From CAUZSN01 sp963582345 (GTDB lineage: Bacteria; Planctomycetota; Planctomycetia; Planctomycetales; Planctomycetaceae): 14,104 nt of DNA. Under the pieces are notes generated by a model, which saw nothing but the letters and a program-made list of their open reading frames with translations, did no database searches and was not told the DNA's origin. Every line of letters begins with the position of its first letter. The stretch's first letter is position 1. Position numbers and translations under genes: made by a program. Shown one piece after another: positions 8,150 through 14,104 of this stretch. The stretch covers positions 1 to 14,104 of the forward strand of contig CAUZSN010000077.1 of assembly GCA_963582345.1 (NCBI GenBank), read 5' to 3'.

Positions 8150-8721
8150 TGTCGAGAATAACCACTTCGCGGTAGCAGCAGACGATGGACAAACCCGCTG
8201 CCGGCCCGGTAACTGACTTCAAGGCCCACAGTTTACTCGGCAACCGGCTTGTAATCAGGAACGGTGACTCTGGGTGCACTGCTTGATAATGGAGACCGCG
8301 GAAAACTGTCAAGCATTAACGGACATCAAATCACTAGCAGTCGCGCAAATGGGAATAAACTCCGGTCACAGAAGGAGCAACACAAGCCAAAACCGAACAA
8401 GTATGGGCGTGAATAAGGGTGGTAAAACTGGTAGTGGAATCTAGAAGATAAGTAGCTTCGCAGACGACAGAAACTTCGAAAATTCTGGAAAAAATGGCGA
8501 TGACTCACTGGCTTGATGAAGCTTGCGCCCATGTGCACACGGCGGAAAGTGCCGATCAACCGTCGCCTCATCTATGATGACTGATGACAACAATGCCATG
8601 ATACCGGCCAATAATTCCATACCTTATCAAAATTCGACAAGATCGTTCGATGTCCATCAGAGCGTCCTCCAGAGTTTAGCCGGTTCATCGACTCTGTGAT
8701 TTTCAAACCGCAGCGAGACCG
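8150..8721. other. 572 bp without a recognisable gene, upstream of nuoK
   Basis: I see no known protein in any frame. It separates nuoK from the DUF2617 gene on the same strand. It holds a promoter-like pair (separate entry) and some short minus-strand frames. One has 29 codons (8568-8657) behind GGAGG eight bases before its ATG, and its TGA overlaps the ATG of an 81-codon frame (8326-8571) rich in Arg, Phe and Ser. Another has 59 codons (8441-8620) with a hydrophobic beginning. None resembles NuoJ or anything else I know. They may be chance frames or a decayed gene. Confidence 0.5.
8283..8312 (-). promoter_or_regulatory. Candidate promoter for nuoKLMN
   Basis: On the minus strand a perfect TTGACA (8307-8312) is followed after 18 bases by TATCAA (8283-8288, 4 of 6 to TATAAT). 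The -10 lies about 135 nt before the nuoK start, giving a long leader. It is the best pair in the interval, but sequence alone cannot show that it is used. Confidence 0.35.
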
Positions 8722-9264
8722 TCAAATTTCGAACAACGACTGAGTTTTCACGACAGCACAGTTTTCGGGAAACGTATGAAAGGCATGGATCAAAAGACTA
8801 TGAGGCCAAACGTCGGTCTGAATAAAGCTCAACGGACTGGGTGCCAATCGGTTTTCCCCGAGAAACCGATGAGCAACGTGAGCTTGGCCGGAGTCGACCA
8901 GCAACTCTTCGTGGAAGTTCAAGAACACTTCAGGGTCCAACTGCTCCAATTGGTAGCTGACGTGATAACCAACACCGAAGTCAAAATCGACGAATTCGTC
9001 GCGGCTGCTGCACAGACGTTTTTCCAGAATACGCTTGCGCTGCGGTAACGGCTGGACCCGAGTGGCAGTCACTTCGCTAATCGTCTGTCCCTTCGTGCGA
9101 TAGGAAACAACGTGTCCGGCTTTGTAGATCTGGATCACAGCCGAATAGTCGTCCTGGTCGATCTGCGACTCGGCAAAGACCTCAAAAAGTTCAGGATGCA
9201 GTGACCTGCCGTACAAATGAAACACGACATCGGAAACGTCCGGTCTGGCAAAACTAACCACCAT
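8722..9264 (-). CDS. DUF2617-family protein of unknown function
   Basis: 180 residues, soluble, with no signal peptide or membrane helix. Its stretches YGRSLHPELFEVF (18-30), AGHVVSYRTKGQTISEVTAT (49-68) and HAFHTFPENCAVVKTQSLFE near the C-terminus match my recollection of the DUF2617 family, known in planctomycetes and actinobacteria and without an assigned function. The length is as I remember for the family. The start is ATG at 9262-9264 with AGGA eight bases upstream, and a good promoter candidate lies 68 nt before it, so it is probably transcribed on its own. It shares its strand with nuoKLMN but is 572 nt from it, so co-transcription is doubtful. The family name is from memory and I do not infer a function. 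Confidence 0.75.
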   Translation of the reverse strand: MVVSFARPDVSDVVFHLYGRSLHPELFEVFAESQIDQDDYSAVIQIYKAGHVVSYRTKGQTISEVTATRVQPLPQRKRILEKRLCSSRDEFVDFDFGVGYHVSYQLEQLDPEVFLNFHEELLVDSGQAHVAHRFLGENRLAPSPLSFIQTDVWPHSLLIHAFHTFPENCAVVKTQSLFEI

Positions 9265-9331
9265 AGCGTCGGTCCTGAATTACGAAAACTAAAAATACAA
9301 GAACCGTCGAAAGCATTTGTCCGACCACCTC

Positions 9332-9360
9332 ATTATATCGGTTGCTCGTTTGCATGCGAA
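9332..9360 (-). promoter_or_regulatory. Candidate promoter of the DUF2617 gene
   Basis: On the minus strand TTCGCA (9355-9360, 4 of 6 to TTGACA) is followed after 17 bases by a perfect TATAAT (9332-9337). The -10 is about 68 nt before the start codon at 9264. Hexamers and spacing fit a housekeeping-sigma promoter. Confidence 0.55.
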
Positions 9361-9417
9361 ACGTCGTACACAAGCCAAATTGGCGGACTTGTAATTGCAG
9401 CAAATTGTTTTGTTTTT

Positions 9418-9996
9418 TTACTTGCAATTTCTCAATAAGTTATTCTTCACAACAATGGTCGAGATTACTTTCTGCGAACAATTCTTCGCTTCTATTTCAA
9501 GCATTCGCGCCTTCAAGCTGACTCCCTGCGACGCGGAGTATCCGCCTATTTTTCCGCTGAAGGCCACAACGCGATGGCACGGAACAATAATTGGAAAGGG
9601 ATTAGCCGCCATAACGCTGCCAACCGCTCGTGCGGCCCGTGGCGACCCGGACAGGCAGGCCAACTCCCCGTAGGTCACAGTTTGTCCATACTTAATGGTT
9701 CGGGCGATCGCCAACACTTGCTGCTGAAACTGAGACCGTTGACCAAGTGGTACCTTCACGTCATCGAAGTCAATATTTCTTCCTTGTGCATATTTTTGCA
9801 AACAGCTGCGCAGTCGAGGATTCCAGTCAGACTCGATAAATTTGTGGGACTCGGTCATACCGGTGTCCCGAGTTTGTATAGCCATGCGAATCCGGTCAGC
9901 GGACGCGTGTCCTATTGTTAGTCTCAGAAATTGTTGCTTCTCTCGCAAAAGACCGAACCATCCCAGATTTGTCAGAAAGATCGAAAGCTGCAACAT
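9418..9996 (-). CDS. ogt: Methylated-DNA-[protein]-cysteine S-methyltransferase (Ogt/MGMT family)
   Basis: 192 residues. It repairs O6-alkylguanine by moving the alkyl group to its own cysteine, in a one-turnover reaction. The active-site motif is VPCHRVV with Cys140. Just before it is ARAVGSVMAANPFPI, with the arginine finger at R123 that flips the base, and Y109 in TVTYGELA matches the family's DNA-contact Tyr. The N-terminal domain (1-80) is divergent, as is common. A tail of about 20 residues after residue 170 is longer than in many homologues. I chose the ATG at 9994-9996, which has GAGG seven bases upstream. An earlier in-frame ATG at 10062 would add 22 residues across the divergent promoter region. 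There is no AraC-type Ada domain, so it is a stand-alone methyltransferase. It is divergent from the conserved gene at 10225. Confidence 0.93.
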   Translation of the reverse strand: MLQLSIFLTNLGWFGLLREKQQFLRLTIGHASADRIRMAIQTRDTGMTESHKFIESDWNPRLRSCLQKYAQGRNIDFDDVKVPLGQRSQFQQQVLAIARTIKYGQTVTYGELACLSGSPRAARAVGSVMAANPFPIIVPCHRVVAFSGKIGGYSASQGVSLKARMLEIEAKNCSQKVISTIVVKNNLLRNCK

Positions 9997-10025
9997 TACC
10001 CATCCTCTCAAATGATTCGTTCTCA

Positions 10026-10048
10026 ATTCGAAGTAATGTCGTTCGAAT
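10026..10048. promoter_or_regulatory. ATTCGAA/TTCGAAT inverted repeat, candidate operator
   Basis: ATTCGAA (10026-10032) and TTCGAAT (10042-10048) are perfect 7-bp inverted arms with a 9-base spacer. The right arm ends 6 bases before the plus-strand -35 box at 10055. The left arm is 30 nt upstream of the methyltransferase start. A third copy of the palindrome, ATTCGAAT, is in the plus-strand leader at 10184-10191. This layout suits a dimeric repressor or activator acting on one or both divergent genes. Which protein binds is unknown. Confidence 0.45.
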
Positions 10049-10054
10049 CGAACT

Positions 10055-10083
10055 TTGACCAAGGGCGCCAGCGACTATACAAT
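10055..10083 (+). promoter_or_regulatory. Candidate promoter of the conserved gene at 10225
   Basis: TTGACC (10055-10060, 5 of 6) and TACAAT (10078-10083, 5 of 6) are 17 bases apart, close to the housekeeping consensus. A start about 7 bases downstream would give a leader near 135 nt containing one ATTCGAAT palindrome. Confidence 0.6.
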
Positions 10084-10224
10084 GGAGAATCGGCTGACAA
10101 CAGTCGGTACCAAGGAAATGGACAGTGCAATTGGACAGACCCGTGTGAAGGATTCGACTTCGCTCGCGGAGCTTGGGCGGAAAATTCGAATCCCTTGTGC
10201 GTTTGGTACTTTAAGGGATCACAC

Positions 10225-10968
10225 ATGAGCGCATACGCCTCAATTGCGGATGACTTCTACAGCAACATGAATCTGAACACGGAGATGCAACTTCCCGTCG
10301 GACGCGAAACGATTCTGGGATTCTTCGAACGGGTCCAGAAAACATACCCTTCGATGAGAAATTTCTACACCCGCGAAAATGGAGACTTTGTTCTGGAAGA
10401 AGACAAGGATCAGGGGCATCAGCGTTGGTTGTCCATCGAACCGCGTCGCATCTGCAGCGGTTATCTGAATCCGCCGAATGTGGATCAGGCCTATGAACAG
10501 CACAATCTGATTCTGGAACTCATCCCATACATGCTTTCCGTTAGCCCGCTTGACTGTGAAGCTTTGGACTACATGATGGGCTTCGACTTCGCCTATCGCG
10601 GCAATCACGACGAAGTCGTCGCCGAAGCTTTGGGAACCAGCGCGGCACTGGAAGGGCTAATGGATGTCGCTGGTTCTCGCATCCTGAATTTCGAGCCTTC
10701 GATCACAGTCAGCATGGATGAGGCGTGCCGTCAACAAGCGCGGCTGATGATTGAAACTCGTACAAATGCATATCAGGTGCGCCGCGGCGATTTTCCCGAA
10801 GATCAAATCAGCGTATATTTCACTATGCGACAATATGGCAGTCTGGATCCAAAGACGTCGTTTGAACAGACGCTGGCCACGTTACGAAATCAATGCGAGC
10901 ACTTGTTGGACAGCTGTGTGATTGAGCAGGTCCTGCGACCTCTAGCCCAGGTAATTTCCACCAAGTAA
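10225..10968 (+). CDS. Conserved protein of unknown function
   Basis: 247 residues, soluble, acidic to neutral, with no signal peptide or membrane helix. I recognise it as resembling a family I have met only in planctomycetes, but I know no function. Features I can see are an N-terminal IADDFYSNMNL segment, PSMRNFYTRENGDFVLEEDKD around 41-61, SVSPLDCEALDYMMGFDFAY near 109-128 and RTNAYQVRRGDF near 178-189. The Asp/Glu and aromatic-rich centre suggests a compact alpha/beta fold. The start is ATG at 10225-10227 with AAGGGA six bases upstream. The frame stays open far upstream (to 9931), but that part reads through the promoter and the divergent gene and is unlikely to be translated. Its strong promoter candidate and palindromic operator suggest regulated, independent expression. 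Confidence 0.8.
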   Translation: MSAYASIADDFYSNMNLNTEMQLPVGRETILGFFERVQKTYPSMRNFYTRENGDFVLEEDKDQGHQRWLSIEPRRICSGYLNPPNVDQAYEQHNLILELIPYMLSVSPLDCEALDYMMGFDFAYRGNHDEVVAEALGTSAALEGLMDVAGSRILNFEPSITVSMDEACRQQARLMIETRTNAYQVRRGDFPEDQISVYFTMRQYGSLDPKTSFEQTLATLRNQCEHLLDSCVIEQVLRPLAQVISTK

Positions 10969-10990
10969 TTTGGTTGCGATTACCTGTTAA

Positions 10991-11311
10991 CATCGCACGT
11001 CTCATACGATAGCGTTTCTTTGCAAAGTGCATGAGGCTGTATGCAATCGCTTGAACATCCAAAGCCATGGGTTGGCGATGTACCTACTAGAAGGAGCGGA
11101 CGATCAATGTGGACTTTCCTGTCTGGGTGGGGAATGTTTCGGCGATGTCGGCCAAGGATTCTTGCGGTTTTTCTGCGCCGAACGGCACGAAATATTGTCG
11201 CAAGCATTGGCCTTTCTTTCTCAGGCAATCTCGCACGAAGACCGTATCGCCACCTACCTCGAGACACATCCCGAATACTGTCTTGATGCACCGTACCCGA
11301 CAAACTGTTAA
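10991..11311 (+). pseudogene. C-terminal remnant of a class I/II aminotransferase
   Basis: In one frame the translation contains LAMYLLEGAD, GGECFGDVGQGFLRFFCAE and LSQALAFLSQAI. This is the pattern of the last 60 or so residues of fold-type I PLP aminotransferases, where a small-domain strand (PGxxFGxxGEGFxRxS) carries the arginine that binds the substrate carboxylate. Here that arginine is the R of GFLRF. The catalytic lysine and the whole large domain are absent, because the preceding gene ends at 10968 and a stop sits in frame at 10988-10990. The fragment ends at TAA 11309-11311, 41 nt before vanZ. An ATG at 11027 could start an 94-residue product, but it would be only a partial small domain. 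I take it as a relic of a deleted gene; the exact substrate class cannot be told. Confidence 0.65.
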
Positions 11312-11352
11312 CGCACCCTGCAATCCTGAAGGGTCGAGAACGCTTCGACACC

Positions 11353-11775
11353 ATGCAGCGGAATGGAAAAGTTCCCATCGCGCGTTTTCGCCGGCTCATC
11401 GGCGTGGTGCTGATGGTGTATTGGATCGCTTTGTTTATCAGCACACATGCGCCGATTCCAAAAAACGTCCTGCCACCAGAGGTTTCCGACAAGACGCTTC
11501 ACTTCTGGGCCTACTCTATATTGGCCTATTTGTTGGCCCTTTGGACCTCGATCCGATGGTCGTTGACCGGACCATGTTTATTGATGCTCTTCATTGTGCT
11601 CTCGTGCTACGGTGCGGCCGACGAACTCTTGCAGATCACGGTCAACCGAAATGCCGACGTGTATGACTGGTTTGCTGACGTTTGCGGTGCCGCCGCCGGA
11701 CTCGCCGGACTTCGTCTGACACAAACGCTCTTCCCACAACTGCAAGGCGTCCCGGACGGCAAGCGATGTGAATAG
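11353..11775 (+). CDS. VanZ-like membrane protein
   Basis: 140 residues with four predicted membrane helices at about 15-30, 49-65, 72-86 and 108-124. The VanZ family signatures are present: SDKTLHFWAYSILAYLL after helix 1, with His50, and YGAADELLQITVNRNADVYDWFADVCGAAAG, given here in parts as YGAADELLQ (86-94) and DVYDWFADV (102-110). VanZ of the vancomycin cluster gives low-level teicoplanin resistance. Most chromosomal relatives, like this one, stand alone and have no proven function. No van genes are nearby, so I do not infer glycopeptide resistance. The ATG at 11353 has no good ribosome site. It is convergent with pdxJ, with 42 nt between stops. Confidence 0.88.
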   Translation: MQRNGKVPIARFRRLIGVVLMVYWIALFISTHAPIPKNVLPPEVSDKTLHFWAYSILAYLLALWTSIRWSLTGPCLLMLFIVLSCYGAADELLQITVNRNADVYDWFADVCGAAAGLAGLRLTQTLFPQLQGVPDGKRCE

Positions 11776-11817
11776 GCAGTATGATTAGTCGTATAATTAC
11801 GTGTTCGCTCTTCAGCC

Positions 11818-12531
11818 CTACGATACCAGTTCTTTCATTTCGCGCACTGCCCGTTCGAAACCAACCATAATGGACCGCGCGACAATGCTATGGCCGATAT
11901 TAAATTCGCTGACCTCGGGGATCCTGGCCACACGCGAGACATTGCGATATGTCAATCCGTGTCCCATGTGGAGCAACAAACCTTGCTCCCGTGTGAACCG
12001 GCCCGCTTTCTTCAGCACGTCGAACTCGTGGTTTTGTTCCTGCATGTTCTTAGCGTCAGCGTAACGGCCAGTGTGTAGTTCGACGGCGTCGACGCTCAAC
12101 TTCCGCGACGCTTCGATCTGGCGCTCGTCCGGATCGATAAACAGGCTGACCTCGATTCCGGCTTCTCGCAATTGCTCGATACAGACTTTGACACGGTCGC
12201 TATTGGCAATCACGTCCAGGCCGCCTTCTGTGGTGATCTCTTCTCGCTTCTCTGGGACAAGCGTCGCTTGATCAGGACGCACGTCGAGTGCCAGTGTAGT
12301 CACTTCGTCCTCAGCAGCCATTTCGAGGTTCAGTTTGATTTGAGCAGTCTCTTTCAACACTCGCAAGTCGCGGTCTTGGACGTGGCGACGGTCTTCACGC
12401 ACATGCAGTGTGATGCCGTCCGCTCCACCTAACTCGGCCAGAACGGCCGCCCAGACGGGGTCCGGTTCGATCGCCCGGCGAGCCTGACGGACAGTGGCTA
12501 TGTGATCGATGTTGACTCCTAATGCGGACAT
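11818..12531 (-). CDS. pdxJ: Pyridoxine 5'-phosphate synthase
   Basis: 237 residues, a typical length. The cytosolic TIM-barrel enzyme condenses 1-deoxy-D-xylulose 5-phosphate with 3-amino-2-oxopropyl phosphate to form pyridoxine 5'-phosphate, in the DXP-dependent vitamin B6 pathway. The N-terminus LGVNIDHIATVRQARR (4-19) is diagnostic. The active-site residues fall where expected: His43 in LHVRED, Glu70 in LNLEMA and His191 in GHGLTY, two residues before the E. coli numbers 45, 72 and 193. HTGRYA (153-158) and NIGHSIVARS (211-220) bind phosphate. The start is ATG at 12529-12531 with GGGAG seven bases upstream. A 14-residue extension from 12573 would begin with a basic, unconserved stretch covering the ribosome site. 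It appears to be a single-gene unit with its own promoter. Confidence 0.97.
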   Translation of the reverse strand: MSALGVNIDHIATVRQARRAIEPDPVWAAVLAELGGADGITLHVREDRRHVQDRDLRVLKETAQIKLNLEMAAEDEVTTLALDVRPDQATLVPEKREEITTEGGLDVIANSDRVKVCIEQLREAGIEVSLFIDPDERQIEASRKLSVDAVELHTGRYADAKNMQEQNHEFDVLKKAGRFTREQGLLLHMGHGLTYRNVSRVARIPEVSEFNIGHSIVARSIMVGFERAVREMKELVS

Positions 12532-12575
12532 TCGCTTCTCCCTTTTTCTCGCCGGTGACAAACGAACATTCAAAG

Positions 12576-12603
12576 ATTATACGCTTAGGTGATGATGGAC
12601 CAA
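12576..12603 (-). promoter_or_regulatory. Candidate pdxJ promoter
   Basis: On the minus strand TTGGTC (12598-12603) is followed after 16 bases by a perfect TATAAT (12576-12581), 45 nt before the pdxJ start. The expected leader is about 40 nt and includes the GGGAG ribosome site. Confidence 0.6.
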
Positions 12604-13005
12604 ACAATCTACACGTTGATAGGAACGTTCAGTAGCCAGATTGTCATCGCCGTGACCTTGACTAGAAAAATCAATAAGCCAATGCGACTGTAGCGACAGG
12701 ATATTTCAAGACCGTTCACATTTCTGATTGACATCCAAATAACAGCGTTTATGTTGAACTCGCTAAATTTGACTTCAATTCCGCATTTGTCACTGCCTAC
12801 TTTGACGCTCGTTCAATTCTTTCGACGCGCAACGGATTCGCACTGGTTATGGAGGACGACTTCAGCCAGCCAATCCATTCCGACTGTTAGATGAAAATTT
12901 GTTTTTTCCTTTCGGTCAGCCTAATGCCGCTGTCTTTTGCACTGCATCGAATGGTACGTTCTACCTGGCGGATGGACAAGGAGCAGGTGCGTTTCAGCAC
13001 GCCCA
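12604..13005. other. About 400 bp with no gene seen
   Basis: No frame gives a recognisable protein and no RNA gene is apparent. A plus-strand TTGACA (12728-12733) with TATGTT (12750-12755) after 16 bases could be an old promoter for the response regulator relic that follows, but it is about 250 nt from it. The stretch is AT-richer than its neighbours, as expected for intergenic or decayed sequence. Confidence 0.5.
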
Positions 13006-13406
13006 ATGGAACTCCTTCTGGTGGGTGACAACTTGACAAGTGTACGCCTTGCAATGGCCACACTAAAAGTGTCGCGTCTAACACCGACTGACGTGGATCA
13101 CGGACGGACAGGAAGCGATGGGGTTTCTGTTCCATCAAGGAAAATTCGCCCACGCACCGCGCCCGAATTTGATCCTGCTCGATCTGAGGCTGCCGGAAAA
13201 GATGGCCGAGATCAAAACGGATTACGAATTAATGTCCATCCCAATCGTCATCGTGACTGCATCGACGAACGAATCGGATCCGCAGCCAACTTCTGCACGT
13301 GAACGGATTTATCAGGGAGCCGATCGACTTGGACAAATTCCTTCGGCTCGCGGAACAACTCGGCCAAGTCTGGCATGATGATGTGATCCTGCCGACCGGT
13401 GACTGA
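13006..13406 (+). pseudogene. Frameshifted Rcp1-like single-domain response regulator
   Basis: Three successive plus-strand frames together spell a CheY-like receiver of the Rcp1 type. Frame 1 from ATG 13006 gives MELLLVGDN and VRLAMATLK. Between about 13085 and 13100 the homology moves to the next frame, giving ITDGQEAMGFLFHQGKFAH, APRPNLILLDLRLPEK and ELMSIPIVIVTASTNESD. Near 13280-13290 it moves again, giving LHVNGFIREPIDLDKFLRL and a normal end at TGA 13404-13406. About five residues are also missing after LRLPEK, where DGREV is usual. The phosphoacceptor Asp (LLDL) survives. One of the acidic pair is lost (VEDN to VGDN), and the conserved Lys before Pro reads R-E. Such proteins normally take phosphate from a histidine kinase, often a phytochrome-type one; none is nearby. 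Two frameshifts plus lost key residues mark true decay, not one sequencing error. Confidence 0.85.
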
Positions 13407-13415
13407 AAATTTTGG

Positions 13416-14104
13416 CTACTCCTTTAATCCATTCAAAAGCGTCTGGCGCGCGGATTCGAAATCGAAGCTGGTGTAGCGGGCGATTCGCTTGCGGTTGAGC
13501 TGCAAGATTTTGACCTTCGCGGACGACGTCGCGTTTTTGATCCGCTTGTCGAAGTTCGCGATCCCGACGGCGACTTCGTTGCGACCCTGCTGGTAGAACT
13601 TTTCGGCTTCAGGATTGATTTGCTTCACCAGTGCGTCCAGTTTTGCGACGGCTGGCTTTGACAACCGACGACTGAGATCGGCGGCGCCGGTCGCAAAATC
13701 TCGCAGGCGACCAGCGAAGACCAGTAATTTACGATCCTGAGCATCTAATTCGTCAGTCTCCTTGAATTTCTCAGCAATCTTCGAACACAACAACACAAGG
13801 TTATTAACGCCGTCTATGTAGCTTTCGTCTTCGAAGTGAATCCAGGCCAGGCCTTCGTAGGAGAGTAATACGTTTGCCCATTCCACCTTCACCAATTCAT
13901 AATACCGTCGGGCATCTTTGCGCTTTCGAGTTTTTAGCAGCAGTGTCGCAAAGGCCAATTTTGCGTCCGGCTCACTTCCGACAAGTTTCTCGGCCACAAA
14001 AAACTTCTCCTCGATGTCACTCGGCAGCTTACTGCGGCTCCAGTTATTCCCAATCAAATCGCGAATCGCATACTTGGCTTCAGCGGTAAGCCGTACGGGG
14101 GGGG
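13416..14104 (-). CDS. Unknown helical, possibly TPR-like protein (5' end beyond window)
   Basis: 228 codons are visible and the frame is open to the window edge, so the N-terminus is missing. A TTG at 14055-14057 is available as a start, but the sequence upstream (VRLTAEAKYAIRDL) reads like normal protein, so I treat the gene as cut. It is Lys/Arg/Glu/Leu-rich and predicted all-helical. The segment from about 20 to 120 residues inside the edge (EKLVGSEPDAKLAFATLLLK, ARRYYELVKVEW, YEGLAWIHFEDESYIDGVNN) has tetratricopeptide-like spacing, followed by a charged helical region. I recall similar planctomycete proteins without function. Its stop is 9 nt from the end of the response regulator relic, in convergent orientation. 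The last eight bases are all G, so the outermost residues (Pro-Pro) may not be real. Confidence 0.7.
   Translation of the reverse strand, partial: PPVRLTAEAKYAIRDLIGNNWSRSKLPSDIEEKFFVAEKLVGSEPDAKLAFATLLLKTRKRKDARRYYELVKVEWANVLLSYEGLAWIHFEDESYIDGVNNLVLLCSKIAEKFKETDELDAQDRKLLVFAGRLRDFATGAADLSRRLSKPAVAKLDALVKQINPEAEKFYQQGRNEVAVGIANFDKRIKNATSSAKVKILQLNRKRIARYTSFDFESARQTLLNGLKE

Noticed and set aside
8326..8571. Diverged or broken nuoJ
   Set aside because: I read the minus-strand frames for the NuoJ pattern of five membrane helices and found only short, compositionally odd pieces.
9997..10062. 22-residue extension of the methyltransferase
   Set aside because: It runs through the palindrome region. 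The ATG at 9996 has GAGG at proper spacing.
9931..10224. Upstream open frame joined to the gene at 10225
   Set aside because: It covers the promoter and the start of the divergent methyltransferase and shows no protein-like pattern. The ATG at 10225 has a good ribosome site.
11353..11775. Vancomycin/teicoplanin resistance locus
   Set aside because: Only a lone VanZ-like gene is present, with no vanHAX, vanR or vanS nearby. Such genes are common and mostly of unknown function.
12532..12573. 14-residue extension of PdxJ
   Set aside because: It contains the GGGAG ribosome site for the internal ATG and is a basic stretch not seen in PdxJ proteins.
1..14104. CRISPR arrays, tRNA/rRNA genes, insertion sequences, integrase or phage genes
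   Set aside because: No regularly spaced repeats, no tRNA-like cloverleaf and no transposase or integrase frame were seen on either strand.

Overview
The window looks like a planctomycete chromosome segment, probably from the Pirellulaceae/Rhodopirellula side of the phylum. This rests on recollected family resemblance: a DUF2617-type protein, a conserved protein of unknown function that I associate with planctomycetes, an Rcp1-type response regulator relic, a PAS/AAA/Fis regulator, weak Shine-Dalgarno sites on several genes, and a base composition near 50% G+C by eye. No rRNA or tRNA gene is visible to settle it. One edge cuts a CBS-domain gene. The other cuts an unknown helical-protein gene and ends in a run of eight G, which may mark a contig end.

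Layout. (1) 1-474, minus: partial two-CBS-domain protein, with an inverted repeat in its upstream region. (2) 739-2139, minus: a PAS + AAA + Fis-HTH regulator of sigma-54-activator ancestry that lacks a GAFTGA loop and a normal Walker B motif. (3) 2355-8149, minus: nuoK-nuoL-nuoM-nuoN, four membrane-arm subunits of respiratory complex I in the usual order with 5-35 nt gaps. (4) 8150-8721: no recognisable gene and in particular no nuoJ. (5) 8722-9264, minus: DUF2617-like protein. (6) 9418-9996, minus: methylated-DNA-cysteine methyltransferase. It is divergent from (7) 10225-10968, plus: a conserved protein of unknown function behind a good promoter candidate and repeated TTCGAA palindromes. (8) 10991-11311: C-terminal remnant of an aminotransferase. 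(9) 11353-11775, plus: VanZ-like membrane protein, convergent with (10) 11818-12531, minus: pdxJ. (11) 12604-13005: no gene seen. (12) 13006-13406: frameshifted Rcp1-like response regulator pseudogene. (13) 13416 to the edge, minus: partial unknown protein.

The main point of interest is the nuo block. Aligned by eye to remembered E. coli subunits, NuoK has lost both membrane glutamates (E36 to G, E72 to Q). NuoL has lost the TM5 glutamate (to Q) and the TM12 lysine (to Q), and its TM7 lysine is Arg. NuoN has His for its TM12 lysine. NuoM keeps the whole set. All four genes are full-length and open, so this looks like a divergent but maintained complex-I-like membrane arm, not decay. The next gene downstream is a regulator that is itself stripped of the residues needed for sigma-54 activation. 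Around pdxJ and vanZ the chromosome carries two gene relics, so that end of the window has been losing genes.
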